Below are positions 22,223 to 30,388 of a DNA stretch of 41,189 nucleotides, one piece after another. This stretch comes from a virus, in the IMG/VR virus record IMGVR_UViG_3300010392_000709, positions 1 through 41,189 of that record. The stretch is one strand, 5' to 3'. The translations under genes were made by a program, and so were the position numbers. The notes beneath the pieces are model-generated. The model was given only the letters and a program-made list of their open reading frames with translations, did not search any database and had not been told where the DNA came from. Each line of letters opens with the position of its first letter. Position 1 is the first letter of the stretch.

Positions 22223-22557
22223 AGACTAGCCTCAACTCTCCCCAAAAGTTTCAACGTGTTAATGTTCTCCTCAAGAGCATTATACATCGTTAACAGAAGA
22301 TTTTTACGACGCTTAGTTGTCACCGTAGGCTTTTGTGTCTTGTAATACTGAGCACGAAGCCCAATCTTAGTTCGCAGGGCAGCCAACTGGTTTGCACCAT
22401 GAATGGCCCTAATCCCTGTCATAGAAGTAGGATTGTCAATGATGTTCTGAATCTTTCTCATAGCCTCAGTAAACTCATTCGCCTCCTCTTCCCCCAACGC
22501 AGCGAGAACCTCTTCAAAGGTTACCTCTGTATTGTCATCCGTGAATTCCTCAGTCAT
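22219..22557 (-). CDS. Hypothetical helical protein, 112 aa
   Basis: The protein has an acidic N-terminus and a basic helical C-terminal half (TTKRRKNLLLTMYNALEEN). AGGAG precedes ATG 22557 at four bases. It lies between two nucleases of the recombination set, to which it may belong. No family is recognised. Confidence 0.65.
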   Translation of the reverse strand: MTEEFTDDNTEVTFEEVLAALGEEEANEFTEAMRKIQNIIDNPTSMTGIRAIHGANQLAALRTKIGLRAQYYKTQKPTVTTKRRKNLLLTMYNALEENINTLKLLGRVEASL

Positions 22558-22879
22558 TTTGCTCCTCTAGCATTTTCTTATAGTCAAGGAAGTGCTCCCA
22601 ATCAATGACAGCAACCTTAACCTCATCATCCAATACGACCTTATAGACCGGATCTTTTCGACCCTCGTTCCAGGCGTCTTTCTTATGCTTCCGCCAATTC
22701 TTCGTAGTAATAGAAAAGGTTTTACTATTGTGCTTGTAATCAATCAACCAATCATCCAACACCGCATCACCTTTTCTAAATCCCCTGCCCGAGTTCGGAA
22801 CAAGAGTCGCACCGTCCATTCTGGCTTCTCTCTTTTCTTTCTCAGGCTGCTTCAAAGATAGCTCCACTTTCATCATCAA
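22550..22879 (-). CDS. PD-(D/E)XK nuclease, resolvase-like
   Basis: The short protein has SGRGFRKGDAV followed by LIDYKH, giving Gly37-Asp38 and Asp47-x-Lys49, the catalytic pattern of small PD-(D/E)XK enzymes such as Holliday-junction resolvases and phage recycling nucleases. The N-terminal part before that (KEKREARMDGATL) is needed for the fold, so I keep the start near 22879, where three ATG codons in a row compete; it overlaps the end of recA by 38 bases. Confidence 0.75.
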   Translation of the reverse strand: MMMKVELSLKQPEKEKREARMDGATLVPNSGRGFRKGDAVLDDWLIDYKHNSKTFSITTKNWRKHKKDAWNEGRKDPVYKVVLDDEVKVAVIDWEHFLDYKKMLEEQND

Positions 22880-23813
22880 ACTGCAACTTCATGTTCATCA
22901 GCTCATTTTCTAAGCCTTCCCATCCATTGTTGATCTCAACCAAATCTTTCAGCTTAGCCAACCCCTGAACCTTATCTTCGTTCCAGGTATACCAGGCTCC
23001 ACCCTTTTTGATCAGACCATTTCTGATCGCGATATCAAGGATTTCCTCTTCCTTGTCAATATGGGCATCAACAGGACTAAAGAAATAGTATCCCTGTGTT
23101 CCCGCAATGGGACCCTGCTTAGACTTCTCAACAGTCCAAGTTACCTTGCGAACAAGAACCTTGCCGTCATCATCTGTCGTATTGTCTTTGTCGGAATTAG
23201 AGGGAGTCAGCCGAATGATATTGCTTGCCATATGACGTGTATAGTTGCCCATATTTGCTTTCGGGACCCAATACATTCCCGCTGCCTGCATACTCTTTTG
23301 AGCAACCATGACAATAATGTTATTCACGTCCTGAATGAGATAGTCATTCAATCTTTGGATGAAAAGCTTCTGCGAGCGTGCCCCCAAAGCCTGCGCCTGC
23401 TTGGCCCCATCCTTCTTCTCAGCATACTCATCCTCAGGGATAATGGCGTTGATTGAATCAATGATCCAAAAATTCTTTTGCCCTTCTCTGATATGAGTCC
23501 TCATATACTCGAGAATTTCTTCCATGCGACCACTTCGGATCACCGTTCTTTCACTTTTGTCCACACCACAAGTCTCAGCCCAATTATCGTTAATCGAACC
23601 CTCAGAATCAATGATATGAACATAATAGCCCCTCGACTGCGCCTCAGCAGCAGCATAAAGAGCCATAGTAGTTTTTCCTGCCGTAGCATCTCCCCAAAGG
23701 ACATGATAACGACCGGACCAAAGCCCACCACCAAGAATGTAGTTCAATCCAAACGAAGGAGTCTTAATGATATCCTCCTGCGGGATTGATTCTCCACCTT
23801 TAATAACCAGCAT
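22842..23813 (-). CDS. recA: RecA-like recombinase
   Basis: Walker A GDATAGKT is at 41-48 and Walker B FWIIDSIN at 115-122. The later Gln-rich region (KQAQALGARSQK) fits the filament-forming loops of RecA/UvsX proteins. The 323-residue length is typical for phage recombinases. A perfect AGGAGG lies five bases before ATG 23813. It sits downstream of the polymerase gene behind its own candidate promoter and leads the nuclease genes. Confidence 0.92.
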   Translation of the reverse strand: MLVIKGGESIPQEDIIKTPSFGLNYILGGGLWSGRYHVLWGDATAGKTTMALYAAAEAQSRGYYVHIIDSEGSINDNWAETCGVDKSERTVIRSGRMEEILEYMRTHIREGQKNFWIIDSINAIIPEDEYAEKKDGAKQAQALGARSQKLFIQRLNDYLIQDVNNIIVMVAQKSMQAAGMYWVPKANMGNYTRHMASNIIRLTPSNSDKDNTTDDDGKVLVRKVTWTVEKSKQGPIAGTQGYYFFSPVDAHIDKEEEILDIAIRNGLIKKGGAWYTWNEDKVQGLAKLKDLVEINNGWEGLENELMNMKLQFDDESGAIFEAA

Positions 23814-23862
23814 AGAACCTCCTAAATTGTTCTTAATAGTTGTATTGTTATTTGATATTATT

Positions 23863-23885
23863 TAGGCCGCTTTTCGGTTATGCGG
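23863..23885. repeat. Inverted repeat in recA leader
   Basis: GGCCGC and GCGGCC flank an 11-base loop. There is no T-run on either strand, so it is not a standard terminator. It would fall in the 5' leader of the recA message if transcription starts at the -10 element at 23902-23910. Confidence 0.5.
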
Positions 23886-23901
23886 CCCTGAACCACTCTC
23901 T

Positions 23902-23910
23902 ATTGTATCA
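23902..23910 (-). promoter_or_regulatory. Extended -10 promoter before recA
   Basis: The minus strand reads TGATACAAT, an extended -10 element (TGn plus a TATAAT-like hexamer), just after the polymerase stop. No good -35 is present, as is usual for extended -10 promoters. It would drive recA and the genes after it. Confidence 0.45.
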
Positions 23911-23914
23911 CAAC

Positions 23915-26900
23915 TCAGGGGGTTCCGTGCTGATTTTCGTAATCTTCTACGGAAATCATGTTCTCCAATGCGTATCCACCACCTCTCGGCTTTGTAAGAT
24001 GAAGGAAGTACCAATCAAATGGCTTCTCAAGCAAATGCTTCTTACGGGCATAAGTCTGAGGGAACACAACGATCTTCTCAAACTTTCCTGACGCAGTTAG
24101 AACGTAAGCATTAGCCATCCAAGCACCCTTCTTCGTTTTGAAAGCTGTTGTGCTCCAAAGATAGCCAACACCCTTGTTAGGCGGACTCTGATCACGACTA
24201 GAGGTTTTCAAATCAGGATAGAATCCCATCTGTCTGAAATACTCTGGCTTGTCGAATGACAACCTTCCTTCAAGAGCATCATCATAAAACTGGACAAATT
24301 CCTCCTGTAGAACATCCTCAGGCTCACAGAAATAGTGGAGATTGGAATCCGAGACAATAGCTGTAATAGCCTGCCTCTTAGAAACCTCATCATCCACACT
24401 AGCGAACGATGAAGTAATTCCAGTAGCATCCTCAATTGTAACCCTATGCCACTTCTCCGTTTTCTTTGTTTCTCTCACAACACCCTGAACAAGCTGAGGA
24501 GCGATCTCATCCTCGTCAACGTCACCGCAATCCGTGACCATATGACTAATTTCACTGTCCTTAAGATTTACAGGATAGTTCAAAAGCTGGGCATAATACT
24601 TGTCGTGCTCGAATGAGGAACCCTCATTGATACACTCCAAGGCCCCAACCTGACGCATGGCCTCAATCATATGCTTCTTGACTTTAGTTCTCGAGGTTGT
24701 GTTCTCAAACTCCTTAAAGTCTCCAAACGGAGCCTTATCAATGATTTCATCAGCAGCCTTACTACCAACACCCATGATGTTAGCAATACCAAACTGAATC
24801 TTCTTCCCCTCCCTCATTTCAAAGAACTTACCAGATGTATTAATATCAGGTGGAACCAACTCAACCCCGATACGATCCGCCTCAAATAGAAACGTCGTAA
24901 CCTTCGTCAAATCGTTTTCGTTCTTAAGAAGAGCCCAAATGAACTCAGTAGGGTAGTTCACCTTTAGCCACGCCGTCTGATATGCCAGTAGCGCATATGC
25001 AACGGAGTGAGCCTTGTTGAACATATAAGTAGAAGCCTGCTCAATGTCATCCCATAGTTGATCTGCGGTGTCATCATCAACATGCTTCTTAACGCCATCC
25101 ATAAACGACTGCTTATATGGAAGAAACTCAGCAGCATCCTTCTTCTTCGAAATGATCTTACGGAAGCTATCAGCCTGGCCCCAGGTGAACCCTGCAAGAT
25201 CGACCAACGACTGCATCAACTGTTCCTCGAAAATCCAAGTACCATACGTGTCCTTAAGGATAGGCTCGAGAATATCATCATGATACTCTGGCGTCACTCT
25301 ACCCTCACGGCAAGCAAGATAACGAGCACCCTGCGTAGTCCAAGAACCAGGACGAATCAGAGCATTGGCAACCACAATGTCATCAAAACTCTTAATTCCC
25401 ATTTCACCAACAACATCTGTAAAGGCTGCACCCTCAGCCTGGAAAATCCCAACCGTGTTACCACCAGAAATTTCATCAAAGACGCTCAAATCAGGCTCAT
25501 CAATGTCAAGAGAAAGTTCCTCAACGTCAAGCCCATGACGTTCCTTGATTTTCTTAATGGCATCATGAATGACAGAAACCATACTAATTCCAAGGATATC
25601 CAATTTGATAAGACCAACTTCCTCAAGTTCATTCTTATCAAACGCAACAGCAGGAATACGGGTGTCCGATTGCTTGTCAGAACGTGACTCGACCGGCACA
25701 ACCTCGTCTAGCGGCCTATCAGCCACCACCACGCCCGCAGCGTGCAGCCCTGGCGAGCGAATGATCCCGTCCAATCTCTTAGCCAGAGGTACAATATTGG
25801 GGTACTTCGACATGAACTCAGGGTTGTTGAATTTGTCAATGTCCTCAAACATGCTTGTGAACCTGTTAGATTCCTTGAACGGAATAGCATAGGCTCTCGA
25901 AACATCCTTGAAAGCGGACTTACCGTGCAGCATATTGTATGCAGAAACGGATGCAACATTCTCAGCACCCCAACGCTGTGTGATGTAATCCTTAATCTCA
26001 CCACGACGCTTATCCTCAAAGTCAATATCAATATCGGGATAGTCATTACGCTCAGGGTTCATGAAACGGAAGAACAACAAACCATGCTTAATTGGATTAA
26101 GCTTGGTGATATTCATCAGATATGAAACCAAAGACGAACCAGACGAACCTCTCGCCGGTCCACGAGCAATGTTACTACGATCTGCGAACGAACAGATATC
26201 ATGTAGAATCAAAAAGTAGTCTGCAAAATCCTTGCCATTGATAACATCAAGCTCAGTTTTCAGACGCTTCTCATATTCGTACTCTCCATCAAACTCATGC
26301 TCTCGCATAGCCTGTTCACATAGAAGCTCGAGATATTCTCCCGACTCCATAGGGATACTCTGATCCTTCGTGTAGGAAGGCAAAAGGTTACCGTATGTCT
26401 TATATTCCGCTGTGCAACGCTCTGCAATCTCAGCGGAACGCTCAACAACATCAGTACCAAACCCCGCCTCGTCAAACTCATTGACAACAGTATCAGTGTC
26501 CATAATGTAAACATCAATGTCACGAAATGATATCCTACGATCAGGCCACATTTCATCCATCGCATCTACATGGTTTCCCTCCAGAGCTGCCTTCTTTGAA
26601 TGCGCCCTGGCAAATTGGATCTGCTTGTCAGTGAAACTTGAACACTGGCCTACAGTAAGGAACACTTCCTCTAGTCCCCTTTCCTTCTCTGACGGATAAT
26701 GACAATCAATCGTCCCAACAGTAGGAATACCAAAATACTCGCTCATGTCTTTGATCTTCTTGTTGACCTTTACCTGCTCAGGCATAGTCCAAGGCTGAAC
26801 TTCAAAGAAGAAGTTGTCACCAAAGATGCCGTCAAATCTCATGACAAGCTGAGCAACACGATCCTCGTCATCCTCCAAGATAGCCTGAGAGATAGCACCA

Positions 26901-27316
26901 CCCAGGCAACCCGACAGAACAATCAAACCGTCGTTAGCATTATCAAGCATGTCAAAGTCAATACGAGGCTTCCCGTAGAACCCATCAGACCACGCCTTGC
27001 GGTGAAGTCCGAACAGAGTCTTAAGACCCTGCTCATTCTCCGCCAACAGCGTAAGATGAAAACGTTCCTTCTTGCGATCCTTGGAGTCCTCATTGATATC
27101 ATCAACAAAGTAAGCTTCAACCCCAAAAATGGGCTTAACACCCTCAGCGGCAGCAGCTTTCTTGAAACGCAAGAAACCCCCCATAGAGCCATGATCAGTC
27201 ATGGCAATATGAGATTGGCTATTTTCGGATGCACGTCTAGCCATATCCTCCGGTGAGGAAAGACCATCAAGCGGAGAAAACTCGCTATGACAATGCAAGT
27301 GGGCAAAGTTAGTCAT
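23915..27316 (-). CDS. dnaE: DnaE-type DNA polymerase III alpha subunit
   Basis: The 1133-residue protein begins with a PHP domain (HLHCH with His8/His10, TDHG with Asp41/His42, Glu67, His87 and DCH at 204-206), then a polymerase-III palm with PDIDIDF at 427-433 and IKLDILG as the later Asp. Finger regions and a C-terminal OB-like segment follow (VQGVVRETKK). It is the replicative polymerase of the phage. The metal ligands of the PHP domain appear intact, unlike E. coli DnaE, so it may proofread its own synthesis. No separate DnaQ-like exonuclease is seen. Confidence 0.95.
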   Translation of the reverse strand: MTNFAHLHCHSEFSPLDGLSSPEDMARRASENSQSHIAMTDHGSMGGFLRFKKAAAAEGVKPIFGVEAYFVDDINEDSKDRKKERFHLTLLAENEQGLKTLFGLHRKAWSDGFYGKPRIDFDMLDNANDGLIVLSGCLGGAISQAILEDDEDRVAQLVMRFDGIFGDNFFFEVQPWTMPEQVKVNKKIKDMSEYFGIPTVGTIDCHYPSEKERGLEEVFLTVGQCSSFTDKQIQFARAHSKKAALEGNHVDAMDEMWPDRRISFRDIDVYIMDTDTVVNEFDEAGFGTDVVERSAEIAERCTAEYKTYGNLLPSYTKDQSIPMESGEYLELLCEQAMREHEFDGEYEYEKRLKTELDVINGKDFADYFLILHDICSFADRSNIARGPARGSSGSSLVSYLMNITKLNPIKHGLLFFRFMNPERNDYPDIDIDFEDKRRGEIKDYITQRWGAENVASVSAYNMLHGKSAFKDVSRAYAIPFKESNRFTSMFEDIDKFNNPEFMSKYPNIVPLAKRLDGIIRSPGLHAAGVVVADRPLDEVVPVESRSDKQSDTRIPAVAFDKNELEEVGLIKLDILGISMVSVIHDAIKKIKERHGLDVEELSLDIDEPDLSVFDEISGGNTVGIFQAEGAAFTDVVGEMGIKSFDDIVVANALIRPGSWTTQGARYLACREGRVTPEYHDDILEPILKDTYGTWIFEEQLMQSLVDLAGFTWGQADSFRKIISKKKDAAEFLPYKQSFMDGVKKHVDDDTADQLWDDIEQASTYMFNKAHSVAYALLAYQTAWLKVNYPTEFIWALLKNENDLTKVTTFLFEADRIGVELVPPDINTSGKFFEMREGKKIQFGIANIMGVGSKAADEIIDKAPFGDFKEFENTTSRTKVKKHMIEAMRQVGALECINEGSSFEHDKYYAQLLNYPVNLKDSEISHMVTDCGDVDEDEIAPQLVQGVVRETKKTEKWHRVTIEDATGITSSFASVDDEVSKRQAITAIVSDSNLHYFCEPEDVLQEEFVQFYDDALEGRLSFDKPEYFRQMGFYPDLKTSSRDQSPPNKGVGYLWSTTAFKTKKGAWMANAYVLTASGKFEKIVVFPQTYARKKHLLEKPFDWYFLHLTKPRGGGYALENMISVEDYENQHGTP

Positions 27317-27680
27317 CTTCTGAAACCGACTCCAAATCTCCCTTTAGCCTCTTAATCTGATCATCTGACAATGCAAAATCGCCCTCAAACGTTATGGTAC
27401 TTGGATTTGATCCCTGCAAAGTATAAGTATCACCACCTGTGGTTATCATACCGCCACTTGTTGTACCTGTTGTGTACGTCTGCCGACCCGATGTATCAAC
27501 CCAAACCGTACCAGGATTCATTGGACTTTCCGCCCTGGGAAGAGGGCTAACCTCTATTTCTGCAACAATAACTTCCTCGCCATCAACAAAAACCCTCCAA
27601 GCCCCATCTGCCTGCTGAACAAGCTGCATATGCGGAACCTCCTCTACAACTAAACCATCATCATCATGTAAACTACTCAT
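27309..27680 (-). CDS. Hypothetical protein, 123 aa
   Basis: ATG 27680 forms an ATGA overlap with the upstream stop and has TAGGATGG before it; ATG 27692 is less likely. The protein is acidic, with a Thr/Gly-rich central part (TYTTGTTSGGMITTGG) and a helical end. It overlaps the polymerase start by eight bases. Function unknown. Confidence 0.6.
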   Translation of the reverse strand: MSSLHDDDGLVVEEVPHMQLVQQADGAWRVFVDGEEVIVAEIEVSPLPRAESPMNPGTVWVDTSGRQTYTTGTTSGGMITTGGDTYTLQGSNPSTITFEGDFALSDDQIKRLKGDLESVSEDD

Positions 27681-27898
27681 TTCGCACCCCATCCTAAATC
27701 TTGTGCATTTTTCTCGTGTGTAATATCACCAAAACGCTCTCCGCAATAAAATATGTTATCAGCGGAAAGCCTCAACCTGTGCATATCAATGCTCTTTTGG
27801 GCTTCCATGCCCCACTGCATTGCATATGCTACATATGTCATAAGTTTATCCTCAACAATCTCTTCGCAAAGAAAGTGAAGAATCTCCTCGTCTGTCAT
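27677..27898 (-). CDS. Hypothetical protein, 73 aa
   Basis: ATG 27898 forms a TGATG overlap with the preceding stop; a TTG at 27925 lacks a ribosome site. The helical protein has two Cys and several His but no clear zinc pattern. Function unknown. Confidence 0.55.
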   Translation of the reverse strand: MTDEEILHFLCEEIVEDKLMTYVAYAMQWGMEAQKSIDMHRLRLSADNIFYCGERFGDITHEKNAQDLGWGAK

Positions 27899-28116
27899 CA
27901 AGTATATGTCACTTTCTCTATCCAAGGGATTCTATGCTTTTCGCCACTCATGGTGATAACCTCCTCATAATTGCTGTTGTCCTCTATGAGAAACTTATCA
28001 AATTGAACAGACTCCCCATCAATATATAAGTCCCATCTGTCCCCATCTTTAATGAGTTTGACTGTACCAACACTCTCATGATACATTCCCTTGTCATTTC
28101 TAACTACCGTTGTCAT
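27898..28116 (-). CDS. Hypothetical protein, 72 aa
   Basis: A beta-rich small protein (VGTVKLIKDGDRWDLYIDGE) without recognised family. It overlaps the end of the 57-aa gene upstream by 17 bases and is coupled to the next gene by TGATG. Confidence 0.6.
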   Translation of the reverse strand: MTTVVRNDKGMYHESVGTVKLIKDGDRWDLYIDGESVQFDKFLIEDNSNYEEVITMSGEKHRIPWIEKVTYT

Positions 28117-28273
28117 ATTTTTCCAACTTTTCTACATCAAAATTCAGCTTATCGTTATCCAATTTCTCTTTGCGCTTGGTAACGAGAAGATACTCTACGC
28201 CATCCTTGATGACGACAACATCTGTAGCATACGGCATTCCATTGTCATAAGCCATGCTTCCAGGTTTAGTCAT
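28100..28273 (-). CDS. 57-aa hypothetical protein
   Basis: The frame (MTKPGSMAYDNGMPYATDVV...) has a strand-like segment (DVVVIKDGVEYLLVTKRK) and a Lys/Glu/Asp-rich end. It lies between the hairpin at 28298-28322 and the next gene, and fills what would otherwise be an empty stretch. The ribosome site is weak. Confidence 0.55.
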   Translation of the reverse strand: MTKPGSMAYDNGMPYATDVVVIKDGVEYLLVTKRKEKLDNDKLNFDVEKLEKYDNGS

Positions 28274-28297
28274 AAATCACATCCAATACAGAACGAA

Positions 28298-28322
28298 GGG
28301 TCGGAGATAAAATCTCCGACCC
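28298..28322 (-). terminator. Perfect 11-bp hairpin, probable terminator
   Basis: GGGTCGGAGAT and ATCTCCGACCC form a perfect stem with a three-base loop. On the minus strand it is followed by TTCGTTCTGTATT, only moderately T-rich. It lies just after the putative ssDNA-binding protein, so a terminator or an RNA-stabilising end is likely. Confidence 0.6.
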
Positions 28323-28371
28323 GTCCGTCAACTTCTGGAATCAAAAAGTTCAAATCCAGAGTAATCACTTT

Positions 28372-29022
28372 TTACCAAGGCTCCTCTTTGGTGCCATCTT
28401 CCAGACCCAAATAGAACGACTCCTGCTTTTCAGGAGAAACAACCTTGTAATGCGTATTCAGATCATGCATCTCAAGTTCCGTAAGGTTCTCGGGACGATC
28501 TTCCTCTGGCAGAGCGATCAACTGATACTGAGTATCAGGACCTTTTCCTCTACGAGTGATCTGATAGGGGCGATCCAGAAGTGTACCATAAGCTTCGGCA
28601 CAATCCAGAAGTGTGCTTCCAATGTGAGCAGGAGAAAGCTTCTGATCAAGAACACGGGGCTCCCAATCGTTAACCTCGTTGTCATCCTCACGCATAGCGA
28701 TGTTCACAAGAACATGCTCCTTTGGACGCCAACCTCTATCCACACCTTCCTGGCCCTTCGTCCATGACTTGTAATCAAACTCTTCCAAGTCATCCGTAGC
28801 GACCGCACGCTTCGTCCAATCATTAGGAGACTGAACAACACGCACCAATTCCGCAGCGCCACGATCCTCATCGTAACTAGCGCCATCTTCGGCAACCTCC
28901 TGCAAGAACCAAATCTTGAAACGGTCACCATCATTCACGGAGAAGAAACGATTACCACCCGATCCTCGAGTGTTCGCATTTTCCACGCTTTTCTTTAGCT
29001 GATCTAGGGACTTAATTCCCAT
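28372..29022 (-). CDS. Putative single-stranded-DNA-binding protein
   Basis: The 216-residue protein has a helical opening (MGIKSLDQLKKSVENA), a strand-rich centre with many aromatic and basic residues (GDRFKIWFLQEV, VLVNIAMRED, YQITRRGKGPDTQYQLIAL) and a very acidic end (GTKEEPW), similar to gp32-like and other phage ssDNA-binding proteins. Its place between primase and polymerase fits. The family assignment is from general pattern and position only. AAGGAAGG precedes the ATG. Confidence 0.55.
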   Translation of the reverse strand: MGIKSLDQLKKSVENANTRGSGGNRFFSVNDGDRFKIWFLQEVAEDGASYDEDRGAAELVRVVQSPNDWTKRAVATDDLEEFDYKSWTKGQEGVDRGWRPKEHVLVNIAMREDDNEVNDWEPRVLDQKLSPAHIGSTLLDCAEAYGTLLDRPYQITRRGKGPDTQYQLIALPEEDRPENLTELEMHDLNTHYKVVSPEKQESFYLGLEDGTKEEPW

Positions 29023-29057
29023 ATCTTAACCTTCCTTTAATAAGTTAGTATACAACT

Positions 29058-29966
29058 TTACATTTGGACATTATCTAACACCCACGAAAGATGATCAACA
29101 CTATTGTCAATCGTCCATCTTATCTGATCTTCTGACATATCGCCAGGATCTTTACCTTCAAAACCATCCGGATAAATTGCCACCCGTATGTCCTTCGTCG
29201 GTGTACCTTCAAGTATAGCAGCTCGCATCACGTTTCCCGCCCTGTCGTCGTCAGAAAATACGATTATTTTCCGGAAATGCTTATTCAGCAAATCAACCTG
29301 TTGGTCCGTAACCTGTGCCCCGAGGGTAGCAACCACCCACGGATACCCAGCCTGATGCACCATAAGCGCATCTAAGCTCCCTTCAACTACCACAACCTCA
29401 TCCCACTTCTTAGCGGTTTGAATATTGAATAGTGAGGTGGCTCTTTTGAACCCCTTAGAATAACGATACTTTGGGTCCTCATCTACAATCGTTCTACCGA
29501 TCAGACCAGTCACCAAGAAATCCTCATCCCTCACAGGTAAAACGACACGACGCCTCTGCTCGGAATATCCGACCTCAAACGACCTGAGAGTAACCGCAGC
29601 ATAACCTCTATCGAGCAAATACTGGAGGCTCTTCAAATCCTCTGGATCGTCATAATCCACTTCTATACTTTCCATTGCATCCGTCCAGTCCTGTTTTTCT
29701 TCTTCCTTACCATCAAGTAACCTTAAAAGGTCATCAATGGTTACATCAATTTTTATTTCCTCCCCGCCCATTAAACGAGCGAGGGTTCTCATCCCGCCAC
29801 GTTTGGCGCAACCAGGGTTGAAACAATGCCACAACCCCGTTTTCTTGTTGATAAAAAAGGCGGGAGAGTCTTTATTATCATGAAACGGGCAATAGCAAGC
29901 TATTTCTGTTCCATGATCATGAGATATAACGACCCCATATTTACCCAATGCCTCTTTTACATCCAC
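29058..29966 (-). CDS. dnaG: DNA primase (CHC2 and Toprim)
   Basis: A CHC2 zinc finger is formed by Cys26 and His29 (CPFH) with Cys48 and Cys53 (CFNPGC). The Toprim part has Glu195 (VVVVEGSLDA) and Asp239-241 (VFSDDDRAG), the metal-binding residues that join nucleotides into RNA primers. At 302 residues it lacks the C-terminal helicase-contact domain of bacterial DnaG. It starts with GTG in a TAGTG overlap, with GGGAG upstream. Confidence 0.9.
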   Translation of the reverse strand: MDVKEALGKYGVVISHDHGTEIACYCPFHDNKDSPAFFINKKTGLWHCFNPGCAKRGGMRTLARLMGGEEIKIDVTIDDLLRLLDGKEEEKQDWTDAMESIEVDYDDPEDLKSLQYLLDRGYAAVTLRSFEVGYSEQRRRVVLPVRDEDFLVTGLIGRTIVDEDPKYRYSKGFKRATSLFNIQTAKKWDEVVVVEGSLDALMVHQAGYPWVVATLGAQVTDQQVDLLNKHFRKIIVFSDDDRAGNVMRAAILEGTPTKDIRVAIYPDGFEGKDPGDMSEDQIRWTIDNSVDHLSWVLDNVQM

Positions 29967-30385
29967 TATCTATTCTTCTCCCTCAACCTCTTTCTGCATA
30001 TTCTACATCCCCTTTTTGCACCACCAGGGTAAACATAAGTGTTTTCCTCATCAAAAGGATGACCGTAAATGCATCTTGTCTTTCTAGCATTTACGGCAGA
30101 AAAGCCTATTCCACGAAGAGTATTTTCCTTCATAGTAACAACCTCCAAATGATCAGGGTTTACACAATGGCGAACTCTGCACAAATGATCAATAACTAAG
30201 CCATCTGGAATAGCACCAACATGATACTCATAAGACCATCTATGTGCTCTTACACGGCTCTTGCCGAAGCAAAAAGTACCATAACCCGAATCGCTTAAAG
30301 CGTCTGTCCACAATAAACAAGTATCACTAGGATCATCAGGTCTTTCCACCTTTTCCCAAAATCTTTCTTCAAGTGTTTTACTCAT
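29966..30385 (-). CDS. HNH endonuclease between helicase and primase
   Basis: The protein carries the HNH core RAHRWSYEYHVGAIPDG, IDHLCRVRHCVNPDHLE and a C-terminal zinc knuckle around CIYGHPF and GCRICRK. This is the common layout of free-standing homing-type HNH nucleases of phages. It sits between helicase and primase genes, a typical homing site near essential replication genes. The stop overlaps the primase GTG. Confidence 0.9.
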   Translation of the reverse strand: MSKTLEERFWEKVERPDDPSDTCLLWTDALSDSGYGTFCFGKSRVRAHRWSYEYHVGAIPDGLVIDHLCRVRHCVNPDHLEVVTMKENTLRGIGFSAVNARKTRCIYGHPFDEENTYVYPGGAKRGCRICRKRLREKNR

Positions 30386-30388
30386 AAT

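Noticed and set aside
25058-25687. Long plus-strand open frame of about 200 codons opposite the polymerase gene
   Set aside because: It lies wholly antisense to well-conserved polymerase sequence, has no ribosome site and no recognisable protein features; every accepted gene is on the minus strand.
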